Source: Actinomadura meyerae (lineage in GTDB: Bacteria > Actinomycetota > Actinomycetes > Streptosporangiales > Streptosporangiaceae). Taken from it: 64,000 nt of DNA. Every line of letters begins with the position of its first letter. The first letter of the stretch is position 1. Location of the stretch: contig NZ_FZOR01000028.1 of NCBI RefSeq assembly GCF_900188445.1, positions 1-64,000 of the forward strand, read 5' to 3'. Of the stretch, positions 5,585 through 13,649 are shown piece after piece. The translations under genes were made by a program, and so were the position numbers. The notes beneath the pieces were generated by a model. That model did no database searches and had not been told where the DNA came from. It was given only the letters and a program-made list of their open reading frames with translations.

Positions 5585-7222
5585 TCACGTGGAGAGGTAC
5601 TCGTGGATGGAGCGGACGGCGGTGGCGCCCTCGCCCACCGCTGAGGCGACCCGCTTGATCGAGCCTCTCCGGATGTCTCCCGCCGCGAAGACGCCGGGGA
5701 GGCTCGTCTCCAGGGGGATGGGGTCGCGGTCGAGGGGCCAGAGGTCGCGGGCCTCCTCGTAGATCTCGCGGCCGGTGAGGACGTAGCCGCGGTCGTCGGT
5801 GGCGAGGGCGTCCGGGAGCCACCGGGTGTGGGGTTCGCCTCCGATCATGATGAAGAGCGCGGACGCTGGGACCTGTTCGGTGGTGCCCGCCGCCCGGTCG
5901 GCGAGGGTCAGGCGTTCCAGGCGGCCGCGGCCGTCGCAGCCGACGACCTCGGTGCGGGTGCGGACGATGATGTTCGGGGTCGTTTCGATGGCGCGCAGCA
6001 GGTAGGCCGACGCCGACTTCGCCAGGCTGTCGCCCCGGACGACCAGGGTGACCGTGCGGGCGTGCTTGGCGAGGTGCAGTGCGCCCTGGCCCGCGGAGTT
6101 GGCGGCGCCCACGATGAAGACGTCCTGGTCCCGCATCGCGCGGCTCTCGCCGACGGCCATGCCGTAGAAGACGCCGGCGCCGGTGAGGGCGTCCAGGCCG
6201 GGGACGTTCAGCCGCCGCCAGTCGACGCCGGTGGCGATCAGCACGGCGCGGGCGCTGACTTCGGAGCCGTCCGCCAGGCGGACGATCCGGTGGTCGCCGT
6301 GGTGTTCGAGGCCGACGGCCTGCTGGGCGAAGACGATGTGGGCGCCCATCAGCCATGCCTGCTCGCAGGTCCGCTCCATGAGGTACCCGCCGGAGACGCC
6401 GTGCGGGAAGCCCGGATAGTTCCTGATCATGGGGCTGGTTCCGGCCTGCCCGCCGGAGAAGGCCCGTTCCAGCAGGAGGGTGTCGAGGCCCTCGGACGCG
6501 GCGTACACCGCCGCCGTCAGGCCCGCCGCACCGGCTCCGACTATGGCGACGTCGCAGGCGTCCAGGTCGTTGGTGACGTTGACTCCGATCGCGGACGCGA
6601 GGTCGGGGAGTTGCGGGTCCACGAAGGTCCTGCCGTCGTAGCGGATCACCACGGGTAGCCGGGACGCTTCCAGTTCCGCTTCCCGCAGCAGGCCCCGGCC
6701 CGGTTCCTCTTCGGGCGGGTAGACGAGGCAGGGCAGGCCGAAGCTCGCCATCAGGGCGCGGAGGTGGCGGACGCGGGGGTCGTCTGCGCGGCCGACGACG
6801 CGGAACAGTTCGAAGGCCGGCTCCCGCTCCTCCGTCCACGAGGACAGGAACTCGCTCACCGCGCGGTGCATCGATTCGTCGTTCGTCCAGGGCCGTACGA
6901 GGTGGAAGTCGGCGTGGCCGAGAGCGATCGCCTGGACGGCCGGGCTGGTCGAGGTGTAGTCGCGGTCCACCATGAGGACGCGTTTGGCGGTGGGGTACCG
7001 TTCGTGGGCCTGGGACAGGATGTCGCCGCAGGCGTCGTCCACCAGGAGGAGGGCGACCTCTTGCCCCTCCCGTGCAGCTTCCTCCAGCGCGGTGCGTGCT
7101 TCCTCGGCCGAACCCGCGCCCTTGAGGGTGAACACGGCGCCCAGTCGGCGCGTCAGGTCGGCGAGCAGGACGCGCCGTGAGCCCGGGTCGTGGTCCACCA
7201 CGAGGATGACCGGTGCCGTCAT
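5585..7222 (-). CDS. response-regulator receiver fused to a thioredoxin-reductase-like flavoprotein
   Basis: 545 residues. The first ~130 look like a CheY-type receiver: acidic VVDHD at residues 8-12, LLLVDD with the candidate phosphate acceptor near 62, and a KRVLMVDRD-like strand. From about 225 there is a pyridine nucleotide disulfide oxidoreductase with GAGAAGLTAA for FAD and VGAANSAGQ for NADPH, ending in a FAD-binding GVFAAGDIR motif. At the place where thioredoxin reductase has its redox C-x-x-C the sequence is GMAVGES, so the dithiol is absent. It likely transfers electrons from NADPH to something other than thioredoxin, or acts as a sensor. This fused architecture is known in actinomycetes; substrate unknown. 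Monocistronic. Confidence 0.85.
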   Translation of the reverse strand: MTAPVILVVDHDPGSRRVLLADLTRRLGAVFTLKGAGSAEEARTALEEAAREGQEVALLLVDDACGDILSQAHERYPTAKRVLMVDRDYTSTSPAVQAIALGHADFHLVRPWTNDESMHRAVSEFLSSWTEEREPAFELFRVVGRADDPRVRHLRALMASFGLPCLVYPPEEEPGRGLLREAELEASRLPVVIRYDGRTFVDPQLPDLASAIGVNVTNDLDACDVAIVGAGAAGLTAAVYAASEGLDTLLLERAFSGGQAGTSPMIRNYPGFPHGVSGGYLMERTCEQAWLMGAHIVFAQQAVGLEHHGDHRIVRLADGSEVSARAVLIATGVDWRRLNVPGLDALTGAGVFYGMAVGESRAMRDQDVFIVGAANSAGQGALHLAKHARTVTLVVRGDSLAKSASAYLLRAIETTPNIIVRTRTEVVGCDGRGRLERLTLADRAAGTTEQVPASALFIMIGGEPHTRWLPDALATDDRGYVLTGREIYEEARDLWPLDRDPIPLETSLPGVFAAGDIRRGSIKRVASAVGEGATAVRSIHEYLST

Positions 7223-7332
7223 CTCTACCAGCGTAATGACTGGTCCAGAGCCGGTTCTCGGGCTCGGGCGCCATCAGCGGCGCACGGGCGTCCCCTTTGT
7301 CGGGTCTTGGGCCCGGTACGGGCCTCCGGTGG

Positions 7333-7968
7333 TCAGCGGGGGTGGGATCCGCCGCTCGGGAGGAGGTGGGTGAACATCGGGCGGCCGACGCCCAGCAGGG
7401 TGCGGCCCATCATGCCGTTGATGAGGCTGGCGGCCGAGGCGTACCAGGCGCAGACGGCGGTGAGGACGCCGATGTAGCCGCCGATCTTGATCGTGGTCTC
7501 GCTGCCGGCGAAGTTCCCGATGAACAGGATGATCTCGGTGGCCTCCAGGGCGACGAACACCGCCAGGACGGCCTGGTTGACCTGCGTGGCCCACAGCATC
7601 ATGTAGGTGTTGAAGATCGCGAAGGCCAGCAGGATCCAGCCGAGGTCGTTGGTCTGCTGGTCCGGGGTTGCGCCGCCGGCGAGGAGGACGGCGTACAGCC
7701 CGAGGCCGAGCCAGAAGCCCCCGTACGAGCCGAAGAACGTCGCGCCGAACACGTTCCTGTTACGGAACTCCCACATGCCCGCCAGGATCAGGACGAGCCC
7801 GCCGTAGCTGAGGGCGTAGCCGAGCCAGGCGTCGGTGCCGTTGGTCCAGTCGGCGTTCTGGGCGGACAGCAGGAACAAGGTCACGGCGAAGGCCGCGAGG
7901 CCCAGGGGTGCGGGATCGGCGATCCCCGCCGGTGAATGCGGGGTGCGCTCGTGCTCGACGTTGGTCAT
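7333..7968 (-). CDS. satP: acetate/succinate transporter of the GPR1/FUN34/YaaH (SatP) family
   Basis: 211 residues from ATG 7966-7968 behind GAGGAGG. The N-terminal signature DPAPLGLAAFA corresponds to the family motif N-P-A-P-L-G-L, and six hydrophobic helices follow (about 20-38, 48-66, 76-96, 107-125, 131-149, 158-178), including the NADWTNGTDAW loop. The family moves acetate, succinate or ammonium across the cytoplasmic membrane with protons. Length is typical. It is separated from the neighbours by 110 bases on the left and a long promoter region on the right, so it has its own transcript. Confidence 0.88.
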   Translation of the reverse strand: MTNVEHERTPHSPAGIADPAPLGLAAFAVTLFLLSAQNADWTNGTDAWLGYALSYGGLVLILAGMWEFRNRNVFGATFFGSYGGFWLGLGLYAVLLAGGATPDQQTNDLGWILLAFAIFNTYMMLWATQVNQAVLAVFVALEATEIILFIGNFAGSETTIKIGGYIGVLTAVCAWYASAASLINGMMGRTLLGVGRPMFTHLLPSGGSHPR

Positions 7969-8290
7969 GGTGCCTCCTCGGCGGACGTCGGGGAAGGCCG
8001 CACCGTCGGGAACGGGACCGGCGTCGCCCCATCGTGATCCGACCTCACCGTCAGGCGCGGTTCGGACGGCGTCAGATGCGTCCTGAAGTGCGGAGACCGT
8101 TATCTGGGAGCGGTCCCCGTTTCGGATGATAACTTCCCTCAAGCCGCCCGGTCAGGGCCCCGTTTTCAGGTTATATCCGACCTATCGCCACATACGTATG
8201 CGCCCAAAGTCGAATTGTCGGGATGTGGCGGTGTGCAGAAGCTTCTGAGGTGGCTTTCTTGGTGGCTCGCTGCCCTTCTCATGGCGGCGA
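7969..8290. other. promoter region of the SatP gene, no gene seen
   Basis: A 320-base stretch without coding signal on either strand. It should contain the minus-strand promoter for the transporter; AT-rich bases near 8126-8215 (for example CCCGTTTTCAGG and TATATCCG) are the only relaxed part. Confidence 0.4.
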
Positions 8291-8335
8291 AATGCCCCTC
8301 GGTCGAGGCGATCTTTGCCTCGGCCGAGGGGCATT
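8291..8335 (-). terminator. strong hairpin after the hydrolase-SDR transcript
   Basis: AATGCCCCTCGGTCGAGGC (8291-8309) pairs with the 19 bases at 8317-8335 with one mismatch and a 7-base loop. It lies 62 bases beyond the SDR stop and could end that minus-strand transcript. Confidence 0.75.
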
Positions 8336-8397
8336 GGAGTTGGTCGTGCTAATAATCGACAAGATGTCGAAAAGGCGTGACCTGGACGGATGGACGG

Positions 8398-9255
8398 TCA
8401 GTCGACGACGGCGTCGCTGTAGGTCGGCGGGTCGCCCAGCATGGCGCGGTGGGAGCGGGGCGAGCTGCCGTCGGTGTCGACGACGCCCAGTTCCGCACCG
8501 AGTTCGGCGCCGATGAGCACCTGGCCCGTCCAGCGCATCCGGTCGGGGTGCCGGGCGAGAGCGTCGATCACCCGTCCGCTGAACTCGGGGGTCTCCGCGC
8601 CCGCGGCGAACGACTGGTAGCGGTCCGGGACGCCCTCGAAGAGCGCCTTGTTCCGTTCGGTCTTGAGCAGGCCCATCCAGAGGGAGATGGCGGCGACGTT
8701 GTGGGGCTTGAAGTCCACGGCCATGTCGTGGGCCATCTTGTCCACGGCGGCCTTGCCGGCGCCGTAGGCGGGGCCGTGCATGTAGCAGCGGCCGCCGAAG
8801 GAAGAAGTGTTGACGACGAGCCCGCCATCGTCCTTGATGAGCAGCGGAGCGGCGTAGTAGCTCGCCACGTAGGCCGACCGCATCCCCACGTCGAACATGC
8901 TCTGGAGCGCCAGCGGCTTCTCCCAGAAGGGGCCCTTGCTGGCCAGCCCGTCGGGGATGGTGAACGCGTTGTTGACGAGGACGTCCAGCGTGCCCGACTC
9001 CCGCTCGACCTGCTTGAACAGGGCCTCGACCTGGGCGTCGTCGGAGTGGTCGCAGATCACCGGGACGCCGGTGCCGCCCCGCGCGGTGATCTCCTCGGCG
9101 GTGGCGAGCACCGTGCCCGGCAGGTCGGACTCGGTGCGCGTCCGCCCGGTCACGTAGACCGTCGCGCCGGTCTCCCCGAGCGCCAGCGCGATTCCCTTCC
9201 CGGCGCCGCGGCTCGCTCCGGTGACGACCGCGACGCGGTTCTCCGTCAGACCCAT
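8398..9255 (-). CDS. short-chain dehydrogenase/reductase (DHRS1-like)
   Basis: 285 residues, classical SDR fold: the NAD(P) loop VTGASRGAGKG at 12-22, VNNA in the fourth strand, catalytic Ser in VNTSS and the Y-x-x-x-K pair in AYGAGKAAVDK. The long C-terminal part with the M-R-W-T-G-Q motif resembles DHRS1-type reductases. It oxidises or reduces an alcohol/carbonyl with NAD(P)H; the actual substrate is unknown. Its ATG (9253-9255) lies inside the last codons of the hydrolase gene, so the two are translationally coupled and probably act on the same compound. Confidence 0.88.
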   Translation of the reverse strand: MGLTENRVAVVTGASRGAGKGIALALGETGATVYVTGRTRTESDLPGTVLATAEEITARGGTGVPVICDHSDDAQVEALFKQVERESGTLDVLVNNAFTIPDGLASKGPFWEKPLALQSMFDVGMRSAYVASYYAAPLLIKDDGGLVVNTSSFGGRCYMHGPAYGAGKAAVDKMAHDMAVDFKPHNVAAISLWMGLLKTERNKALFEGVPDRYQSFAAGAETPEFSGRVIDALARHPDRMRWTGQVLIGAELGAELGVVDTDGSSPRSHRAMLGDPPTYSDAVVD

Positions 9256-10229
9256 TCGTTCCTCCCCGCCGCGAGGAATTCCAGCATCGCCGCGGTCGTC
9301 TCGCCGGACTTCTCCATCTGCATCATGTGCCCGGCTCGTTTGATCATCCGGACCGCGCGCAGGTCGTCGTAGTGGTCGCCGAGATGGTCCAGCGGGTCGC
9401 GGCCGTGCCACGCCTCCAGGTCGACGTCCTGCTCGCTTCCGATGAAATAGAAGGGGACGGGGTTCTTCTTCCGTCCGGCATAGGGCTTCCGGTACTCCCA
9501 GGAAAGGTCCATGGCCCGGTACCAGTTCAGCCCGCCGGCGAAGCCGCTGCGGCTGTAGTCGGCGACGTAGAACTCCAGTTCCGTTTCCGACAGCCATGGC
9601 CAGGGGAGGGGCGGCGTCTCCGGAAGGGCGTCGATATAGGTCGTCCCGGGCGGCTTCCGCCAGACGTCGAGGTAGTGGTAGTCGCTGGAGAGCGCGTAAA
9701 AAAGCTTGCGCAGGAATTCGCGGGGCGCGGCGTCGAGGTCCCGGGCGGCGGCACCGGGGTCGGCGGTGAAGTAGTGGATGTGGTTGAAGTGCCTGCGGCC
9801 CTGCCGCGCGGCGATCTCCAGCGGCGGCTCGTCCGACGGCGTGATGAACGGGTTCTCCAGCCCGATGATCGCCGCGATGCGCTCGGGGTGGTGGTAGGCG
9901 AGGTCGTAGGCGGCGTAGAGGCCGAAGTCGAGGCCGCTGAACACCGCCTTCTCCGCGCCGAGGTGGTCGAGGAGGCCGGTCACGTCGGCGACGACCCGGT
10001 CCGGGACGTACTCGCGGTGGTCGGACGGCCCGCTGGTCTGCCCCATGCCGCGCATGTCGGGCGCGACGACGCGGAACCCCGCGTCGGCGATCGGGCCGAT
10101 CTGGTGCCGCCAGCTGAACCAGGTGTGCGGGAAGCCGTGCAGCAGGACGACGAGCGGTCCGGTGCCCTGTTCGACGTAGTGGACGTCGAGGCCGTTGATC
10201 TTCGCGTACCGATGACTCCAGCCGGCCAT
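9246..10229 (-). CDS. alpha/beta hydrolase of the epoxide-hydrolase/haloalkane-dehalogenase type
   Basis: 327 residues. HGFPHTWFSWR holds the oxyanion loop, PDMRGMGQ is the usual strand-turn, and the nucleophile elbow reads GLDFG with Asp as nucleophile, the feature that separates epoxide hydrolases and dehalogenases from serine hydrolases. The catalytic His is in RAGHMMQ near the C-terminus. A cap domain lies between. First gene of a two-gene operon with the SDR; an epoxide-to-diol step followed by alcohol oxidation is one plausible sequence of reactions, but this is inference. Confidence 0.88.
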   Translation of the reverse strand: MAGWSHRYAKINGLDVHYVEQGTGPLVVLLHGFPHTWFSWRHQIGPIADAGFRVVAPDMRGMGQTSGPSDHREYVPDRVVADVTGLLDHLGAEKAVFSGLDFGLYAAYDLAYHHPERIAAIIGLENPFITPSDEPPLEIAARQGRRHFNHIHYFTADPGAAARDLDAAPREFLRKLFYALSSDYHYLDVWRKPPGTTYIDALPETPPLPWPWLSETELEFYVADYSRSGFAGGLNWYRAMDLSWEYRKPYAGRKKNPVPFYFIGSEQDVDLEAWHGRDPLDHLGDHYDDLRAVRMIKRAGHMMQMEKSGETTAAMLEFLAAGRNEWV

Positions 10230-10333
10230 GCTGCGGTTCCTTTGGCTCCGGGGCGGGACGGACCCCTGCGGGACGGACCCTCCGACGACCGACTGTGCTG
10301 GACGCCACCGCCCCCGACACCCGGATGTCCCGC

Positions 10334-11686
10334 TCAGTGGGAGCGCGGGCCGTCCGGCATGGGCAGCGTGACGCGGACGGTCGTGCCGGCGCCGGGCGCG
10401 GAGCGGAGTTCGGCGCGCCCGCCGTGCGCGGCGGCGATGGCGGCGACGATGGGGAGGCCGAGGCCGGTCCCGGACGTCCCGCGGCCCGCGCGGTGGAAGC
10501 GTTCGAAGGCGCGGGCGGCGTCCTCCGCCGACATGCCCGGCCCCTCGTCCGCCACCTCGATCAGGCCCGGGGCCAGGCGGACGGTCGTGGGCGTCCCAGG
10601 GGGTGTGTGGGCGCGGACGTTGGCCAGGAGGTTCGCCAGTACCTGCCGTATGCGCGCCTCGTCCACGGTCGCGACCAGGGTTTCCGGGGCGTCGAGCGTG
10701 ATGGGACGGTCGGGTTCGGCGGCGGTCGCGTCCGCCACGGCGTCCCGCGCCAGGGCCGCGAGGTCGGCCGGGACGGGCTGGAGGGACGCGTCGCGGTCCA
10801 GCCTGGCCAGCTCCAGCAGGTCGGTGACCAGGTCGTTCATGCGGCGGGCCTCGCCCTCGATGCGGCGCATCGCGTCCGGCAGCTCGTCGGGGCCGAGGGC
10901 GCCGTGCCGGTACAGCTCCGCGTAGCCCTGGATGGTGGTCAGCGGGGTGCGCAGCTCGTGGGACGCGTCGGCGGCGAACTCGCGGACCCGGGCCTCGGAC
11001 CGGCTGCGCGCCCAGAACGCCTGCTCGATCCGCTCCAGCATGACGTTGATCGCGGCGGCGAGCCGGGCGGTCTCGGTGCGGTCGCCGGGGCCCGGCATGC
11101 GGGCCCGCAGGTCGCCGCCAACGGTGATGGCGTGCGCCGTGGCGGCCATCCGGTCGAGCGGCAGCAGGCCGCGGCCGATGAGCCACCGGCCGAGCACGAT
11201 CAGCGCGGCGAGCAGCAGCGCGGCCGTCGCGACCTCCGACAGCACCAGGTTCCGCACCGCCGAGTGGATCTCGGCGAGCGGCGCCGCGACCACGACGATG
11301 CCGTTGCGCCACGGCCGCGCGACGGCCCGCAGCCCCGGCAGCGAGAACGGTTCGAGGTCGCGGGCGCGGGCGGCCAGCTCGTCCATGCCGAGCTTCTCGA
11401 TCGCGGTCACGGCCGACGCCGGGTCCGGGGCGTCGCCGCTGAGGACCCGCACCTGCCCCGGCGGCCGGACGGCCAGCACCACGAACTGCGCGGGAGCCGC
11501 CCCCTCCCCGGGCAGGCCGGGGCGCAGCAGCCGGGTGACGGCGCGGTCGCGGGTGGACTGGAGCTGCTCGTCCACCCGGTGCATCAGGTAGCCGTTCAGG
11601 ACGAGCGCGCTCACCGCGCCCATGATCGCGAGCCCGGCCGTCGTGACGGCGAGGAGGCCGGTGAGCAGCCGGGCGTTGAGCGTCAT
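10334..11686 (-). CDS. OmpR-type two-component sensor histidine kinase
   Basis: 450 residues. A transmembrane helix at about 8-32, an external sensor of some 115 residues, a second helix at about 150-170, HAMP, then the phosphorylated His243 in ASHELRTPL, the N box around N352-N356 (ANLLANVRAH), D box DEGPGM at 380 and G box GTGLGLPI at 406. It senses an extracellular signal and phosphorylates the response regulator whose stop overlaps its start by ATGA (11683-11686). The short secreted DUF5666-like protein upstream may be part of the regulon. Confidence 0.92.
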   Translation of the reverse strand: MTLNARLLTGLLAVTTAGLAIMGAVSALVLNGYLMHRVDEQLQSTRDRAVTRLLRPGLPGEGAAPAQFVVLAVRPPGQVRVLSGDAPDPASAVTAIEKLGMDELAARARDLEPFSLPGLRAVARPWRNGIVVVAAPLAEIHSAVRNLVLSEVATAALLLAALIVLGRWLIGRGLLPLDRMAATAHAITVGGDLRARMPGPGDRTETARLAAAINVMLERIEQAFWARSRSEARVREFAADASHELRTPLTTIQGYAELYRHGALGPDELPDAMRRIEGEARRMNDLVTDLLELARLDRDASLQPVPADLAALARDAVADATAAEPDRPITLDAPETLVATVDEARIRQVLANLLANVRAHTPPGTPTTVRLAPGLIEVADEGPGMSAEDAARAFERFHRAGRGTSGTGLGLPIVAAIAAAHGGRAELRSAPGAGTTVRVTLPMPDGPRSH

Positions 11687-12375
11687 GGCCGCAGCGAGTA
11701 GCCGATGCCGCGCCGGGTGTGGATCAGCGGCCCGCCGAGCGGGTCGAGCTTGCGGCGCAGGTAGCTGATGTAGGTCTCGACGACCTGCGGGTTGCCGTGG
11801 TCCCAGCCCCACACGCCGGCGAGGAGCTGCCCGCGCGACAGGACGGCGCCCGCGTTGCGCATCAGGTAGGCGAGCAGGCGGAACTCGGTCGGCGACAGGT
11901 CGACGTCGACGCCGCCGCGGCGGACCGTCCACTGCTCCTCGTCGAGTTCGAGGTCGGCCACCCGCAGGACGGTGCCCGTGTCGGCGGGGGCGGCGGCGGG
12001 CGGGGCCGTCCGGCGCAGGACGGCCCGCACCCGCGCGATCAGCGCCTCGATCGAGAACGGCTTGGTGACGTAGTCGTCGCCGCCGAGGGTGAGGCCGGTG
12101 ACGGTGTCGGACGGCGTGTCCTTCGCGGTCAGAAAGATCACCGGGACCTGGTCGCCGTCCGCGCGGAGCCGCCGGCACACCTCGAAGCCGTCGGTGCCGG
12201 GGAGCATGACGTCCAGCAGCACGAGGTCGGGACGCTCCCGGCGGGCCGCGCGCAGCGCCTCCTCGCCGGTGGCGGCGGTGGCGGTCGCGAAGCCGTGGAA
12301 GCGCAGCGCGACCTCGATGAGGTCGCGGATGTTGGCCTCGTCGTCCACGACGAGCACCCGCCGGCTCTCGCTCAT
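11683..12375 (-). CDS. OmpR-family response regulator
   Basis: 230 residues with receiver and winged-helix domains. Acidic residues D11 and D12, phosphate acceptor D55 in LVLLDVMLPG, Thr83 and Lys105 in VTKPF are all present. From about 130 the trans-activation C-terminal domain follows (LSPTEFRLLAYLM, then VVETYISYLRRK and the beta hairpin RRGIGYSL). It is the first gene of a pair with the kinase and overlaps it by 4 bases. Confidence 0.93.
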   Translation of the reverse strand: MSESRRVLVVDDEANIRDLIEVALRFHGFATATAATGEEALRAARRERPDLVLLDVMLPGTDGFEVCRRLRADGDQVPVIFLTAKDTPSDTVTGLTLGGDDYVTKPFSIEALIARVRAVLRRTAPPAAAPADTGTVLRVADLELDEEQWTVRRGGVDVDLSPTEFRLLAYLMRNAGAVLSRGQLLAGVWGWDHGNPQVVETYISYLRRKLDPLGGPLIHTRRGIGYSLRP

Positions 12376-12442
12376 CGCCCCCTCATTCGCTTCGCTCGCG
12401 GACGGACCCTTCGTCCGAAGGTACCGCCCGCCGCCCGCGGCG

Positions 12443-12934
12443 CTAGCGGTGCCGGGGGACGCGGATCAGGCGGGCGGTGCGGGTGTTCCCCGAGCGTTCG
12501 CCGGCGACGAGCACCTCGTCTCCGGCGGCCAGGGACTTGAGCTCGGCCTTCTCGCGGTCCTTGCGGACGCGCGTGTCGCCGTTGGCCGCCCACGTCCAGG
12601 AGACGCCGTCCTCGCTCTTGACGGTGACCCCGGTGGACGACACCGACGTGATCTTGCCGTGCTGCCAGGCCGTGACGCGGAAGCCGTCCTTGCCCTTGAC
12701 GGTGGCCTCGCCGTGGACGCCGCGGAAGCCGCGCGCCTGCCGGAACGGGCGGCCTTCACCGGGGCGCCGCATGCCGGGGTGCCGCATGCCGGGGCGAGCC
12801 GGGTGCGCGCTGGGCGACGCGCTGGGGGAGGCGGACGGCGCGGGATCGGCGGCGAAGGCCGGGGCCGCGACGTACAGGCCGAGCCCGAGGAGGCCGGCGG
12901 CGCCGGCTCCGGCCGCGATGCTCATGGGTTTCAT
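12443..12934 (-). CDS. secreted DUF5666-like protein
   Basis: 163 residues from ATG 12932-12934 (a TTG four codons earlier is also in frame). A signal peptide with MKPMSI then a hydrophobic core to AAPAFA gives an exported protein. A Pro/Ser linker (SPSASPSAHP) is followed by a beta-rich domain with GKITSVSSTGVTVKSEDG and RVRKDRE, which resembles DUF5666 OB-fold-like domains. Located 67 bases upstream of, and in line with, the two-component genes, so it may be co-transcribed and act on or be controlled by that system. Confidence 0.65.
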   Translation of the reverse strand: MKPMSIAAGAGAAGLLGLGLYVAAPAFAADPAPSASPSASPSAHPARPGMRHPGMRRPGEGRPFRQARGFRGVHGEATVKGKDGFRVTAWQHGKITSVSSTGVTVKSEDGVSWTWAANGDTRVRKDREKAELKSLAAGDEVLVAGERSGNTRTARLIRVPRHR

Positions 12935-12998
12935 GAGGCCATGCAATCGGGGCCGCCTGGCAGTAGACCTCCGGGCAACCTGGGAGAAACCTGAGAGT

Positions 12999-13592
12999 TC
13001 ACCGAATGCCGTTCAGCATGTCGCCGATCAGGTGGACGGCCTGCTCGCGGGCCCGCTCCGGGTCGTCCGCGTCCGCGATGGACAGGGCCAGCTCGGTGAG
13101 TGCGCCGTAGAAGGCGGCCGAGGCGAGGCCGACGCGGTGCCGGCCCGCCGCGCCGAGGAGCGCGTCGAGGCCGTCGGTCAGCAGGGTGCCGAGGTAGCGC
13201 TGGTCGAGCTCGCGCCACCGCCGCCAGCCGAGCGCGATGGGGCCCTGGAGCAGCACGATCTCGCGGTACTCGGGGTCCGAGCAGATCTCCAGGAACGCCC
13301 GGATCCCGGCGGAGGCCCGCTCCCACGCGTCGTCGCCGCCGGTCGCGGCCATGGCGGCGGTGATGCGGTCGGCGGCCTGGGCCTCCAGGTCCTCGAAGAC
13401 GGCCTCGAACAGGCCCTGCTTGCCGGCGAAGTGGTGGTAGAGGGCGCCGCGGGTGAGGCCGGCGGCGCGGACGAGCTCCTCGGCGGAGACGGCGGCGAAG
13501 CCGCGCTCGGCGAAGAACCGGCGGCCGGTGCCGAGCAGCGCGGCGCGCGTGCTCTCGACGTACCGCTCGCGCCGGGTCTTGACAGGCTCCAT
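12999..13592 (-). CDS. TetR-family transcriptional repressor
   Basis: 197 residues from ATG 13590-13592. The N-terminal helix-turn-helix is complete: TRAALLGTGRRFFAERGF, then SAEELVRAAGLTRGALYHHFAGK, the core TetR signature. The C-terminal part is an all-helical ligand-binding domain. It is divergent from a flavin amine oxidase gene, with only 57 bases between the starts and a palindrome in that gap (13596-13612), so it probably represses both and is released by an amine or related compound. Confidence 0.92.
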   Translation of the reverse strand: MEPVKTRRERYVESTRAALLGTGRRFFAERGFAAVSAEELVRAAGLTRGALYHHFAGKQGLFEAVFEDLEAQAADRITAAMAATGGDDAWERASAGIRAFLEICSDPEYREIVLLQGPIALGWRRWRELDQRYLGTLLTDGLDALLGAAGRHRVGLASAAFYGALTELALSIADADDPERAREQAVHLIGDMLNGIR

Positions 13593-13595
13593 GCG

Positions 13596-13612
13596 GCATG
13601 TATAACACATGC
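13596..13612. promoter_or_regulatory. candidate TetR operator (GCATGT-N5-ACATGC)
   Basis: Perfect 6-bp arms around ATAAC, located 4 bases upstream of the TetR start and 38 bases before the amine oxidase start. An overlapping ACAT-N5-ATGT follows. A TATAAC at 13601-13606 could be a -10 element, which a bound repressor would cover. Confidence 0.6.
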
Positions 13613-13649
13613 AAGATGTATGTCAGATGCGTCATGCATGGGAGCGGAC

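Noticed and set aside
5562..7274. 570-codon minus-strand frame over the receiver-reductase gene
   Set aside because: Arg/Pro-rich shadow in another frame of the same strand; the real gene has clear FAD and NADPH motifs.
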